Notes under the pieces: model-generated
Seen by the model: only the letters and a program-made list of their open reading frames with translations
What the model was told of the DNA's origin: nothing
Databases searched by the model: none
Part shown: positions 1-9,081 of the stretch, piece by piece
Numbering within the stretch: position 1 is the stretch's first letter
Layout: each line of letters opens with the position of its first letter
Assembly (NCBI RefSeq): GCF_016755875.1
Contig: NZ_BNED01000005.1
Span: 1,674,001-1,738,000, forward strand
Origin: Streptomyces spororaveus
GTDB lineage: Bacteria; Actinomycetota; Actinomycetes; Streptomycetales; Streptomycetaceae
Direction: 5' to 3'
DNA: 64,000 bases
Made by a program: the position numbers and the translations under genes

Positions 1-96
1 GTCGTTGTGCGTCGTCCGTCTGCCGGTCCGGCCGTCCTACCGCTTCGAAGGGGAGGACGGCCCGCTCCCCCACGAGGTTCCGTCGGGGACCCCGTT

Positions 97-2157
97 CTAC
101 CGCCGCACCACCACCTTTGGCGCGAAGTTGCCCTCCCCCAGGTCCTCCGCGAGCAGCCGCTTGGCGATCGCGTCCGCCGCGACCCGCAGTTCGGCGCTCC
201 GCGGCCGCCCCCGGTCCTTCTCCAGCTGGTCCCCCAGCCACTGGGCCCACGCCTTCGAGATGACGTCGGCCTCCCGCTGCCCGGCCGCCGTGAGGGTGAA
301 GAAGCTGCCCTCTCGGCTGAGGAAGCCCTCGTCCGCCATCCGCTCGTAGACCGGGACCAGCACCTCCGGCGGCAGGGACCGGCGCCCGGCGATCAGCCCG
401 AGGCTGGCGTAGCCGAGGGTCCGGGTCAGCACTTCCACCTGCATCACCGCCCAGGCCCCCGCGATGTCCAGCCGGGTGTCGGAGGCTTCGACGATCCCCC
501 GCGCCGTGTCCGCGCCCATGTTCCGTACGAGTTTGCCGACGGCCAGCTCCAGCAGCTTGGCCGAGTTCCCCGAGGCCGTGGCCGGTGAGCCGAACCCGTC
601 GCCCATGTCCGTGGAGCCGGCCCGGGCGCTGTCGCGCAGCCGCACCTGCTTGAGGAAGAGCGCCACGACGAAACCGAACACGGCGACCGGAACGGTGTAC
701 AGGAACACGGTCTGCAGGGCCTGTGCGTACGCGTCGATCACCGGGGCCGCGACCTCCGGGGCGAGCCGGTGCACCCCTTCCGGCGTGGACGCCGCCTTGG
801 CCAGTTCCTGCGGATCCTGCCCGGCGAGCCGCGCCGCCTCCACGTACGCCGCCTCCAGCGCGGGCCCGAGGTGGTTCGCGTAGATCGTGCCGAAGACCGC
901 CGTGCCGAAGGCGCTGCCGAGCGTACGGAAGAAGGTGACGCCCGAGGTCGCGGTGCCGAGGTCGGCGTAGTCGACGGTGTTCTGCACGGCGATGGTCAGC
1001 ACCTGCATGGACAGGCCGATGCCCGTGCCGAGCACGAACATGTACAGCGATTCCAGCAGGGTGCCGGTCCCCGGCTCCATCTGCGACAGCAGGTACAGGC
1101 CCACGCCCATGACGGCGTTCCCGACGATCGGGAAGATCCGGTACTGGCCGGTCTTGCTGGTCACGTTGCCGCTGAACACGGAGGCGATCAGCAGGCCGAT
1201 GACCATGGGCAGGGTCCGGACGCCCGAGATCGTGGCGGAGTCCCCGTCGACGTACTGGAGGTAGGTCGGCAGGAAGGTCAGCGCGCCGAGCATCGCGAAT
1301 CCGACGACGAAGCTCAGTACGGAGCACACGGAGAAGACCGGATTGCGGAAGAGCCGCATCGGCAGCATCGGTTCGACGGCGCGCGTCTCGGCCAGGCAGA
1401 ACAGCACCAGCGCGACCGCGCCACCCGCGAACAGGCCGATGATGACCGGCGAGGTCCAGGCGTACTCGTTGCCGCCCCAACTGGTGGCCAGGATCAGCGC
1501 GCTCGAGCCGATGGCGACCAGCGTGATGCCCAGGTAGTCGATGACCGGCCTGCCCGAGGCCCGGACCGCCGGAATCGTTCTGGCGGCTGCGACGACGACG
1601 AGGATCGCGATCGGGACGTTGACGTAGAAGCACCACCTCCAGGTCAGCTGGTCGGTGAAGAACCCGCCGAGCAGCGGTCCGATCACGGTGGCGACCCCGA
1701 AGACGGCGCCGATCATGCCCTGGTACTTGCCGCGTTCGCGCAGCGGCACCACGTCGGCGATCAGCGCCATGGCGGTGACCATCAGGCCGCCGGCTCCGAC
1801 GCCCTGGACGCCGCGCCACACGATCAGGAAGGTCATGTTGCTGGACAGGCCGCACAGGAAGGAACCGCTGATGAAGACGACGGCGGAGATCTGGAAGATC
1901 AGTTTCCGGCCGAAGAGGTCACCGAACTTTCCGACCAGGACCGTCGCCACCGTCTCGGCGAGCAGGTACGAGGTCACCACCCACGACATGTGGTCGCCGC
2001 CGCCCAGGTCCCCCACGATCGTGGGCAGCGCGGTCCCGACGATCGTCTGGTCGAGTGCGGCGAGCAGCACACCGAGCATGATCGTGCCGAAGATGACGTT
2101 GCGCCGCCGCCGGTCGATCACGGGGGGCGCGGCGCCTTCGGCGGGGGCAGTGGTCAC
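97..2157 (-). CDS. DHA2-family (EmrB/QacA) MFS drug exporter with C-terminal winged-helix-like tail
   Basis: Proton-coupled exporter of the major facilitator superfamily in the cytoplasmic membrane. The N-terminal half carries the DHA2 signature [19 protein letters not shown] followed by [10 protein letters not shown], and later the family loop [11 protein letters not shown]. Hydrophobic segments continue to about residue 510, which fits fourteen helices. The last 160-170 residues are soluble and look like a MarR/PadR-style winged helix ([25 protein letters not shown]) with a basic end. The protein is therefore 686 aa instead of the usual 480-520. I chose GTG 2157, because the in-frame ATG at 2220 adds an Arg/Ala-rich stretch unlike family N termini. 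The substrate cannot be told. Family call is firm; the wing-helix reading of the tail is inference. Confidence 0.88.
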   Translation of the reverse strand: MTTAPAEGAAPPVIDRRRRNVIFGTIMLGVLLAALDQTIVGTALPTIVGDLGGGDHMSWVVTSYLLAETVATVLVGKFGDLFGRKLIFQISAVVFISGSFLCGLSSNMTFLIVWRGVQGVGAGGLMVTAMALIADVVPLRERGKYQGMIGAVFGVATVIGPLLGGFFTDQLTWRWCFYVNVPIAILVVVAAARTIPAVRASGRPVIDYLGITLVAIGSSALILATSWGGNEYAWTSPVIIGLFAGGAVALVLFCLAETRAVEPMLPMRLFRNPVFSVCSVLSFVVGFAMLGALTFLPTYLQYVDGDSATISGVRTLPMVIGLLIASVFSGNVTSKTGQYRIFPIVGNAVMGVGLYLLSQMEPGTGTLLESLYMFVLGTGIGLSMQVLTIAVQNTVDYADLGTATSGVTFFRTLGSAFGTAVFGTIYANHLGPALEAAYVEAARLAGQDPQELAKAASTPEGVHRLAPEVAAPVIDAYAQALQTVFLYTVPVAVFGFVVALFLKQVRLRDSARAGSTDMGDGFGSPATASGNSAKLLELAVGKLVRNMGADTARGIVEASDTRLDIAGAWAVMQVEVLTRTLGYASLGLIAGRRSLPPEVLVPVYERMADEGFLSREGSFFTLTAAGQREADVISKAWAQWLGDQLEKDRGRPRSAELRVAADAIAKRLLAEDLGEGNFAPKVVVRR

Positions 2158-2288
2158 CCTCGCACTGTCACAGCGCGCCCGCCGGGGCGCATGCGGCGCT
2201 GAGCCGTACGGGGTACGCACGCCACGGTGGCCCGACGGGGCACTCGCCGGAATCAGCCCAGGGGTCAGCGCCAGGGGTCAGTGAGGAA

Positions 2289-3674
2289 TCAGCGTAGGTA
2301 GGCGAGGCCCGGGTGCTCCGCCGCGTATCCGTCGAGCAGCCGCCGGGCCACCCCCACCGAGTCGACCAGCGGATGGAGCGCGAAGGCCTTGACCGCGTGC
2401 GCCCGCGAACCGCTCGCCGCCGCCGCCAGGATCTCCCGTTCGACCGCCTTGACCGCCGTCACCAGCCCCACCGCGTGCAGGGGCAGCTGCTCGACGCCCA
2501 CCGGGTGGGCGCCGTTCGCGTCGACCAGGCAGGGCACCTCGATGACGGCCTCGGCGTCCAGGACGGACAGCGTGGAGCGGTTCCGGACGTTCAGGATCAG
2601 GGTGGCCCGCTCGTCGCGGGCGATGGCCCGCATCAGCGCGAGCGCGACCTTCTCGTAGCCCCCGGATTCGAGGTCGCTCTCCTCGCGCTCCGGTGCACCC
2701 GCCGCCTCACGGTTCTCGGCCATGTACGTGGCCTCGCGCTCGGCCCGGGTACGGTCCCAGGCGGCCAGCGCCGCCCCGGCCGGCGCCCCGGCCCGGCCGG
2801 CCTCGGCGTAGAAGCCGCGCTGCTGGTCGCGCAGGAAGGCCCCGCGGGTCTGCTTGGCCTCCTGGTACGCCCGTACGGTGTCACGGTTGAAGTAGTAGTA
2901 GTGCAGGTACTCGTTGGGGACCGCGCCGAGCGAGCGCAGCCATTCGGCCCCGAAGAGCCGGCCCTCCTCGAAGGACTCCAGGGCCTCGGTGTCGGCCAGC
3001 AGCCGGGGCAGCTCGTCACAGCCGCCGATGCGCAGCCCGCGCACCCAGCCCAGGTGGTTGAGGCCGACGTAGTCGATCCAGGCGTCCTGCGGCCGGGCGC
3101 CCAGCAACCGGGCGATGCGCCGGCCGAGGCCCACGGGGGAATCGCAGATGCCGATCACCCGCTCGCCGAGCTCCTCGGCCATGGCCTCGGTGACGAGCCC
3201 GGCCGGGTTGGTGAAGTTGATGACCCACGCCTCGGGGGCGGTACGGGCGATCCTGCGGGCGATCTCGCGCGCCACGGGCACGGTCCGCAGGCCGTACGCG
3301 ATCCCGCCCGCGCCCACCGTCTCCTGCCCGAGGACTCCCTCGGCCAGGGCGATCCGCTCGTCCGCGGCGCGCCCTTCCAGGCCGCCGACGCGGATGGCGG
3401 AGAAGATGAAATCGGCCCCGCGCAGGGCCTCGTCGAGGTCCCCGGTGACCGTGACGGCCGGGGCGTCCACGCCCGGATCGGCCGCCGAGGCCGCCGAGAC
3501 CGCCGACGCCTCCGCGGCCTGGTCGCGGAGTACACGGGCCATGGCGGTGAGTCGCGCCGGGTCCTCGTCGTAGAGCGTCACATGGGACACCCTGCCCTCG
3601 GCGCGGTCGCCGAGCAGTGCTCCGTAGACGAGCGGTACCCGGAAGCCGCCCCCGCCGAGGATCGTCAGCCGCAC
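2289..3674 (-). CDS. glycoside hydrolase family 4 (6-phospho-beta-glucosidase type)
   Basis: NAD- and divalent-metal-dependent GH4 enzyme, which in this family hydrolyses phosphorylated disaccharides or alpha/beta-glucosides by an oxidation-elimination route in the cytoplasm. The N terminus is a Rossmann dinucleotide site (TILGGGGFR, residues 4-12 from GTG 3674), followed by the NFTNPAG motif (about 152-158). The two metal ligands of the family are visible as Cys in GICDSP (about 177) and His in GLNHLGW (about 207). Length 461 aa is normal. The reading frame is open further upstream (ATG 3785), but those residues are a low-complexity Val/Pro/Ala run and the Rossmann strand normally sits at the very start. 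No PTS or sugar ABC genes lie beside it, so the substrate is not set by context. Confidence 0.85.
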   Translation of the reverse strand: MRLTILGGGGFRVPLVYGALLGDRAEGRVSHVTLYDEDPARLTAMARVLRDQAAEASAVSAASAADPGVDAPAVTVTGDLDEALRGADFIFSAIRVGGLEGRAADERIALAEGVLGQETVGAGGIAYGLRTVPVAREIARRIARTAPEAWVINFTNPAGLVTEAMAEELGERVIGICDSPVGLGRRIARLLGARPQDAWIDYVGLNHLGWVRGLRIGGCDELPRLLADTEALESFEEGRLFGAEWLRSLGAVPNEYLHYYYFNRDTVRAYQEAKQTRGAFLRDQQRGFYAEAGRAGAPAGAALAAWDRTRAEREATYMAENREAAGAPEREESDLESGGYEKVALALMRAIARDERATLILNVRNRSTLSVLDAEAVIEVPCLVDANGAHPVGVEQLPLHAVGLVTAVKAVEREILAAAASGSRAHAVKAFALHPLVDSVGVARRLLDGYAAEHPGLAYLR

Positions 3675-3821
3675 GCCCCTACCGCCTTTCGCCAGTGCAG
3701 ATCCGGTGGCCGACGCCTCCGCCGCGACGGCCGGCGCCACGATCGGTGACACGACCGGTGACACGATCGTCGGCACGCGGGCCACGGCACACGTCCGCCG
3801 GCACCAGTCTGCCCCGGTCGG

Positions 3822-4811
3822 TCACTCCACCGGCGACGGCACGGCGCGCAGCCGGGCCCCGGTCTGCTGCGTGAAGCCGGCGCCGCTGCGGACGGGGCCC
3901 CGCGGCGCGCCCGTGGGCGTCGAGAGGATCAGGGTGATCCGAGTCAGACCCATCTCCCCCAGCATCCGGCTGTTCTCGGCCACCATCCGGCACCGCACCA
4001 GCCCCCACCGCGGGTCGGGGTGGCGCACGGTGCGCACCGCCCCGTCGAGCTCGGCGGCCTCGGTCCCGTGCGTGCTCAGCCAGTGCGGCACCCCGTACCG
4101 GTAGGCCGCCTCCATGAACGGGTCACGGGCGACCTCCTGGCGGATGCTGCGCAGCCCCTCGTCGTCGGGAGCCTCGGCCAGCGCGGTCGCGAACTGGGCC
4201 AGCAGCGGTACGCACCAGGCCGGTTCGTGGTCCTCCAGTACGGCGGCCGCGTCCGGGTGGAACAGCACGAAACGCAGGAAGTTGTCGTCGGGCAGGGCCG
4301 TCGGGTGCGGTCTCACGGACCGGAAGAGCTGGTCGAAGGCCGAGTTGGTCAGAGCCACGTCCCAGCGGTGGTCCACCAGGAAGCTCGGGTACGGCACGGA
4401 CTCCATGAGGGCCGCGTAGTCGCACAGGTAGTCGCGCTGGGCCGGGTCCTCGGGCAGCCGGTTCTCTTCTGCGGCGCGCCACGTGGGCGGCGGGTCACGG
4501 TCGACCATGACACGGAACAGCCAGAAGCACTGTCGCTCGCTCATCTCCAAGGCCTCGGCCAGGGCGAGGAGTTTGCGGTCCGTCCACTCCTTGACGAGGC
4601 CTCTTTCCCAGTTCCCGTACGCGCGCACGCTGATGCGCAGCCGGGCGGCGAGGTCTTCCTGGCTCAGGCCCAGCTCCTCGCGGCGCTGGCGCAAAATCTC
4701 CTTGCGTCGCTCCGACCGCACGGCGCCGCGGGCGGGTTCCTCGCCCGCCAGGCGCTCTTCAACGGCACGGGCGAGTCCATCGGACGGGCCCACCGCTGCG
4801 AGATGTGGCAC
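3822..4811 (-). CDS. XRE-family regulator with MmyB-like ligand-binding domain
   Basis: DNA-binding regulator. A Cro/C1-type helix-turn-helix lies at about residues 37-92 (RQRREELGLSQEDLAARL, then VRAYGNWERG). It is followed by a long MmyB-like domain (PSFLVDHRWDVALTNSAFDQ, DDNFLRFVLFHPDA, RCRMVAENSRMLGEMGL) thought to bind a small ligand in this actinobacterial family. Start is GTG 4811 with GGAGG about ten bases upstream. A sigma70-type promoter lies at 4858-4887. The gene is divergent from the frameshifted regulator of module 1 at 5029, so it may control that module; this is inference from position. A second MmyB-type regulator stands near module 2 at 47.1 kb. Confidence 0.88.
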   Translation of the reverse strand: MPHLAAVGPSDGLARAVEERLAGEEPARGAVRSERRKEILRQRREELGLSQEDLAARLRISVRAYGNWERGLVKEWTDRKLLALAEALEMSERQCFWLFRVMVDRDPPPTWRAAEENRLPEDPAQRDYLCDYAALMESVPYPSFLVDHRWDVALTNSAFDQLFRSVRPHPTALPDDNFLRFVLFHPDAAAVLEDHEPAWCVPLLAQFATALAEAPDDEGLRSIRQEVARDPFMEAAYRYGVPHWLSTHGTEAAELDGAVRTVRHPDPRWGLVRCRMVAENSRMLGEMGLTRITLILSTPTGAPRGPVRSGAGFTQQTGARLRAVPSPVE

Positions 4812-4857
4812 TGAGAGCTCCCCCTCCTCCGGTCTGGATCTTCATTTCCGTGTGGCG

Positions 4858-4887
4858 ATCCTGCTACCGACTTCATTCGAGTGTCAA
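4858..4887 (-). promoter_or_regulatory. sigma70-type promoter for the MmyB-type regulator
   Basis: On the minus strand, TTGACA (4887-4882), an 18-base spacer and CAGGAT (4863-4858) sit about 45 bases upstream of the GTG start at 4811. The -35 is a perfect consensus and the -10 matches five of six bases of the common Streptomyces TAGGAT. On the plus strand the same intergenic region has a TTGACA at 4910-4915, but no convincing -10 at the right distance. Confidence 0.55.
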
Positions 4888-5028
4888 CTATTGTGGCAAT
4901 TCCAGCCTCTTGACAGCTCATTCCCGCCACAGCTGTGGCACGTTCTAGCCCTTCTGGGCGAGAGCGGCTAGATTCCAGAAGCCGACCATGTGCCCATACC
5001 GACTTCGCGCGATCTAGGAGAACCACTG

Positions 5029-5696
5029 GTGACAGACGGCTTCCCGGCTCCCGTCGCGGTGGCCGACGCACCCCTGGCCGCGACCATCACGCGTGTCGCC
5101 GAACTCGCGGGCAAAATGGGCCGCGAGCTGAACCAGGTCTTCGACCTGCGGCGGCTCTCCGAGGCCTCCGGCGTACCCACGGACGTGGTCAGGACCCTGC
5201 TCGACGGCAGGCCGGCCGGCGAACCCGATCTGCAGCCCGCTTCCTCCAGCGCCTCGACCTGCTCCGGCGGACCCGCGTCAAACCGAACGGCCGCCGCTAC
5301 ACGCAGCAGGAGATCGCGGACGGCGCCGGCATGTCGCGGCAGCAGGCCGGAGCACTGATCAACGGCGACCGGCGCCCCACCATGGAACACTGCGACGCGA
5401 TCCAGCGGTTCTTCGGAGTGCACGCCGGGTTCCTCACCGCGCACGACTCCGACGCCCTCACCGACGCGCTCCAGCGGACCGAGCAACAGCTGCTCCAGGA
5501 CTTCGCGGGGCGGGCCCGGGAAACCGTACCGGCGTCGGCCGCATCGGCGGGCGATCCCCTGGCAAGACTCCTCCAGAACCACGGTGTACGGGGCATCGCC
5601 TGGCGGGCCGCCCAACTGCCCAGCGACAAGCATCGGGACAAGGTGACCGAATGGCTGGACATGCTCCTCGAAAGCGTCAAACCGAACGAATCCTGA
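5029..5696 (+). pseudogene. HTH-like regulator of module 1, interrupted by a frameshift
   Basis: Translation from GTG 5029 (AGGAG at 5016-5020, eight-base spacer) gives a family N terminus ending in VVRTLLDGRPAGEPDLQ, then runs into junk and stops at 5358. From about 5238 the next frame carries the rest: RFLQRLDLLRRTRVKPNG, QQEIADGAGMSRQQAGALI, then IQRFFGVHAGFL, ending at 5696. The intact paralogue at 48811-49836 contains both halves in one frame, with DGRP about 15 residues before LRRTR. Here that distance is 47 bases, so one base is missing somewhere in 5215-5237. No -1 slippery heptamer is present. It is either a real null allele or a sequencing/assembly error; if restored the product would be about 222 aa with one of the two repeats found in the paralogue. 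Confidence 0.72.
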
Positions 5697-5760
5697 CCCA
5701 GTCGAAAGTCTGGGTCTGATCCTTGAGTCCTGATCCGGATCCGCGCCGACGGGGAGAACG

Positions 5761-6318
5761 GTGAGCATAGGCAGAGAGCAGCGGCGGTTGTGCGGGGAGC
5801 TGGTGGCCGGCATCCGGCTGACCGCCCCCGTGGAACCCGTGGACCTCTACGCTGCCCTCTGCGAGGGCATGAGCAGACACCGTGGCCGCCGGGTGGACTT
5901 CCGGATGGCTTCGTTCCCGCCCCGGACGGCCAGCGGCCTGTGGCTCGACATGGCGGACCGTGATCTCGTGGTCATCGAGGAACGCACCGCCCCGGACCAC
6001 CAACTGGTGATCCTGGGCCACGAGCTGTGGCACATGAAGGCCGGCCACTGCAGTCACCACGTCGACGGCGCCGCCGTCGCCGCGCGGCTGCTGACCGACG
6101 AGGCCGACATCGGCGAGACCGTGCGCCGCGTGGCCGCGCGCACCCGCGCCGACGTCCAGGAGGAGACCGAGGCCGAGACCTTCGGCTTACTGCTGGGTAG
6201 TCGGTGTCGGAACTGGCTGGCCGGATCGGCGAGCCACCGCGCTCCGGTCCAGCGCGATCAATTGGCGGGCCGGATCGAGGCTTCGCTGGGCTACCGGGGG
6301 CACAGGAACGAGCGTTGA
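5761..6318 (+). CDS. ImmA/IrrE-family zinc metallopeptidase (module 1), contains a TTA codon
   Basis: Gluzincin-type peptidase of the ImmA/IrrE group, whose known members cleave XRE-type repressors (ImmA-ImmR, IrrE-DdrO). The zinc site is HELWH at residues 87-91, and the likely third ligand is Glu139 in ETEAETFG. Start is GTG 5761 with GGGGAG at 5751-5756; length is 185 aa. It is 64 bases downstream of the broken regulator and overlaps the next gene by a TTGA junction, so all three look co-transcribed. Leu143 is encoded by TTA (6187-6189), read in Streptomyces by the developmentally timed bldA tRNA. Older annotations call such proteins the toxin of a toxin-antitoxin pair; the peptidase reading fits the residues better. 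The module 2 paralogue is at 49833. Confidence 0.88.
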   Translation: MSIGREQRRLCGELVAGIRLTAPVEPVDLYAALCEGMSRHRGRRVDFRMASFPPRTASGLWLDMADRDLVVIEERTAPDHQLVILGHELWHMKAGHCSHHVDGAAVAARLLTDEADIGETVRRVAARTRADVQEETEAETFGLLLGSRCRNWLAGSASHRAPVQRDQLAGRIEASLGYRGHRNER

Positions 6319-7484
6319 ACGGCAAGGACTACTACATACCGGCGGCCGCGATGGCGATCGCACTGGCCTTCAAGCTGCCGGCCCTGAGGCACAACTGGCG
6401 CGACCCGCTCCTGCGATCGGTCGTCGCCCTGCTGACCCTCGCGGGAGCGGTGTTCACCTTCGCAGCCCCGCCCACCATCGCGGCGGTCAACCGCTGGACC
6501 GGGGTCGTCAACTTCTCGGCCCCCCTGGTCTACTGTCTGATCACCGCTTTCAGCGCCTCCTGCCTGATCCTGATGGTCAACTGGCGGGGCGGACCGCCCG
6601 AGCAGACCCAACGCGTCTCGCGCCGCTGGATCCTGGGCTACAGCGTGGTCGTCGTCGCGCTGATCGCGCTCTTCGCCCTCGGTGAGACCCCGGTCGAGCG
6701 GCTGCGCGACTTCGACACCTACTACGCGAACACGTCCTACATCGGGCACATGATCGCCCTCTACCTGCTGGCCCACCTCGTGGCCGCGGTGGTGATGGTG
6801 GTCCTGTGCTGGCGATGGTCGCTCCAGGTCCGCGGCTGGCTGCGGGTCGGGCTGGTGATCATCGTCATCGGCTACATCTTCAACCTCGCCTACGACGCCA
6901 CCAAGATGACCGCGGTCGGCGCCCGCTGGTCCGGTCACGACCTGGACGGCCTCAGCACCTTCGCCGCTCCGCCGCTGGCCTCCCTCGGGGCACTGATCAG
7001 CGCGATGGGCTTCGTGGTCCCGCTCGTCTGCCAGCGGCTGTCGGACCACTGGCAGATCTGGGCGACGTACCGCCGGCTCGGCCCGCTCTGGCACGAGGTC
7101 CAGATCTCCGCGCCCAGCGGCACGCCCTCCGTGCAGATGGCCTGGTGGTCCGCGGCGGAACTACGGGTGATCCAGCGCGAGTCGGACATCCACGACGGCT
7201 TCCTGCACCTCGGGCCGTACTTCGACAAGGGCCTGCGCGACGGCGCCTACGAGAGCGCCGTCGCCGGGGGCGCCGACGAGGAGACGGCCCGCGCCGTCGC
7301 CGAGGCCGCCATGGTCGCGGCCGCCGTACGGGCCCGCTCCGCCGACCCCGACGGACGGATCATCGGGGAGGACGAGGAGAGCGTCCCCGACACCGCCGAC
7401 GGTCCGCGCGACCTGCTGCGGATCTCCCACGCGCTGCGGCACTCGCCGGTGGTGCAGGCGGTCCGGCGCGAGGTGACCGCGTAA
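6315..7484 (+). CDS. MAB_1171c-family (DUF6545) multi-helix membrane protein (module 1)
   Basis: Integral membrane protein with about seven hydrophobic helices in the first 230 residues and a soluble cytoplasmic tail of about 160 residues. Family marks are the near-invariant TIAAVNRWTGVVNFSAPL (about residues 55-72) and, in the tail, MAWWSAAELRVIQRESDIHDG. I chose TTG 6315, whose last two bases form the stop of the peptidase gene (TTGA overlap). The paralogue at 52020 starts at exactly the equivalent residue with an ATGA overlap, which settles the start. Length is 389 aa. NCBI names the family a putative transporter, but no substrate is known; from context it could equally be a membrane sensor coupled to the peptidase and regulator. 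Confidence 0.85.
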   Translation: MNGKDYYIPAAAMAIALAFKLPALRHNWRDPLLRSVVALLTLAGAVFTFAAPPTIAAVNRWTGVVNFSAPLVYCLITAFSASCLILMVNWRGGPPEQTQRVSRRWILGYSVVVVALIALFALGETPVERLRDFDTYYANTSYIGHMIALYLLAHLVAAVVMVVLCWRWSLQVRGWLRVGLVIIVIGYIFNLAYDATKMTAVGARWSGHDLDGLSTFAAPPLASLGALISAMGFVVPLVCQRLSDHWQIWATYRRLGPLWHEVQISAPSGTPSVQMAWWSAAELRVIQRESDIHDGFLHLGPYFDKGLRDGAYESAVAGGADEETARAVAEAAMVAAAVRARSADPDGRIIGEDEESVPDTADGPRDLLRISHALRHSPVVQAVRREVTA

Positions 7485-7511
7485 CGGCGACGAGGCCCCG
7501 GCTCCGGTACC

Positions 7512-8294
7512 TCAGCGGGCGGCGACGTCCGCCGTCGCCGAGACCGGGAACAGGTCCTGGAACGGTGCGGCCGAGTCGATCCCCTCCCGCCCGTACGGCG
7601 CGTCGAAGCTCCACACCATGAAGAGCAGGAACACGATCAGCGCGCTGAACAGTCCGGCGAGCAGCAACTCCCGTCCGGAGCGGCGGATCTGCAGGGTGAA
7701 GATCAGCCCGACCGTGACCAGCCCGCCGACCAGCAGCCCGAACCACACCACGCCCGGCAGTGTGGATTCGGAGCTCTGCGTCCGCGAGTGCCGCGCGTCG
7801 TCGGCGGCCGCGATGTGGTCCAGCAGCGGCTGGTAGGCCTGCGCCTGGAGCTCGTTGGCCGGCGTCTGGTGCGTGACGTCGGTGCGCAGCTTGCCGAGCA
7901 GCGCGGCGCCCTCGGCCGAGGCGCTGTCGCCGGAGGTCAGCAGCGGCCAGTCCACGGCGACGGTGTGGGAGACGTACGCGTCCACCTCGCCCCGGATCCG
8001 GTCGCGGACGGCCGCCGGGTAGACGTCGGCGCGCTGGGTGACCTCGTACAGGGCCTGGGCCTCACGGCGCACGCTGTCCTCGGCGGCGCCGCGCGCCTCC
8101 CAGACGCCCGCGATGGCCAGGCCCAGCACGATCGCGTAGACCACGCCCACCATCATCGTCATGTACTCGATGACGTCGGGGGTCTCGCTGGTGTCCTCGT
8201 CGTCGGCGGCCCGGCGGTGCCGGATCGCGGTGATGGCGAGGACGAGGGCGCAGACGAGCGCCATGGCGATGGCCAGGACCAGCCATTCGGACAC
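7512..8294 (-). CDS. DUF4239 (bestrophin-like) membrane protein
   Basis: 260-aa membrane protein with one N-terminal helix (residues 4-21), a second hydrophobic segment containing VVYAIVLGLAIAGVW (about 50-65), a soluble helical middle and two C-terminal helices (about 183-230). This is the DUF4239 layout, often called bestrophin-like; the function of the family is not established. It converges on the MAB_1171c gene with only 27 bases between stops. Start ATG 8294 follows a GGGAGAA stretch. The upstream gap has short repeats of GGATCGGTGG (8305-8350). Confidence 0.75.
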   Translation of the reverse strand: MSEWLVLAIAMALVCALVLAITAIRHRRAADDEDTSETPDVIEYMTMMVGVVYAIVLGLAIAGVWEARGAAEDSVRREAQALYEVTQRADVYPAAVRDRIRGEVDAYVSHTVAVDWPLLTSGDSASAEGAALLGKLRTDVTHQTPANELQAQAYQPLLDHIAAADDARHSRTQSSESTLPGVVWFGLLVGGLVTVGLIFTLQIRRSGRELLLAGLFSALIVFLLFMVWSFDAPYGREGIDSAAPFQDLFPVSATADVAAR

Positions 8295-8370
8295 GTGGAT
8301 TCTCCCGGTGTGGATCGGTGGATCTGCGGATCGGTGGATCGGTGGACGGGGTGCGCAGGGGCGGCGGCGG

Positions 8371-8967
8371 TCAGCTGCGGCTCTTGGACCGGGGGCGCAG
8401 GGCGGCGGCGGCGAGTACGGCCGGGGTGGTGACGACGACCATGAGCGTCACGGTCGACATCCCGCCCGGGCCGCGCCGCTCCAGGGCCACCGAGCGGTAC
8501 GGACGCACATGGAAGGCGCTCACCCGTGCGAGGGCCGCCTTGGCCGCGGGCGGGGCGGGTGCTTCGGCCGACGCCGCCTCAGCCCGTCCCCCGGGACCCG
8601 GCGCGGGTTCCGGCGGCTCCGGCTCCCCGGCCCCGGCCTCCGCCCCCGCGGAAGGCACCGCCACCGCACCCGGCGGACGCTCCGGCGCGGGCTCCGCCGG
8701 CCGCACCGGCCGTCCCGCGGGACGGGCGGACGGCGCGGGCCGCCCCGGGTGACGCACCGTCGGCCGGTCGGCGCCGGGCACGGTCACCCGCACCGAGGGC
8801 TGCCCGGACGGCGGCCGGAAGACCGGCCGCTCCGGCTGCCCCGCGGGCACGCACAGGTCGACGCGGGCTCCGTAGCCGTCGCCGTCGCCCGCGACCGCCA
8901 CATGGCCGTGCAGCGGGCAGAGCGCCGCCACCAGGCCCGCCCCGGCGAAGTACTGCCAAGCGGTCAC
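8371..8967 (-). CDS. Pro/Ala-rich protein with C-terminal membrane helix, unknown function
   Basis: 198-aa protein of unknown role. It has a short N-terminal hydrophobic stretch (QYFAGAGLVAALCPLHGHV), a very Pro/Ala/Gly-rich middle (about residues 65-150) and a C-terminal hydrophobic segment MSTVTLMVVVTTPAVLAAAA followed by a basic end. Start is GTG 8967, with GGGAGG six bases upstream on the minus strand. It is divergent from the Ser/Thr kinase gene and 76 bases upstream of the DUF4239 gene on the same strand, so the two may be one transcript. Composition limits any family call; coding is supported mainly by the ribosome site and the two hydrophobic ends. Confidence 0.55.
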   Translation of the reverse strand: MTAWQYFAGAGLVAALCPLHGHVAVAGDGDGYGARVDLCVPAGQPERPVFRPPSGQPSVRVTVPGADRPTVRHPGRPAPSARPAGRPVRPAEPAPERPPGAVAVPSAGAEAGAGEPEPPEPAPGPGGRAEAASAEAPAPPAAKAALARVSAFHVRPYRSVALERRGPGGMSTVTLMVVVTTPAVLAAAALRPRSKSRS

Positions 8968-9081
8968 CGCACGCCTCCCGAAATCGCAGCAGAAGTAGGG
9001 GCTACCGCTGAAGAAACGATCAAGGGGCGGCTTCGACACGCCGCGAACGGGTGCTGATCCGCGATGCGGCATGATGTCGCC

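Noticed and set aside
1..96. 3' end of a plus-strand gene at the left edge
   Set aside because: Only 96 bases are visible before the exporter's stop on the other strand; the plus frames run on into antisense of that gene with no convincing end.
3742..3771. Direct repeat CGGTGACACGA (two copies) upstream of the GH4 gene as an operator
   Set aside because: It could equally be the coding of a Val-Ser-Pro run if translation starts further upstream, and there is no promoter beside it.
5200..5240. Programmed frameshifting in the module 1 regulator
   Set aside because: No X-XXY-YYZ heptamer or following pseudoknot is apparent, and the paralogue is in one frame.
5761..6318. Classical toxin-antitoxin pair (peptidase as toxin)
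   Set aside because: Intact HELWH and Glu ligand and family precedent favour a regulatory peptidase; the partner is a large repeat protein rather than a small antitoxin.
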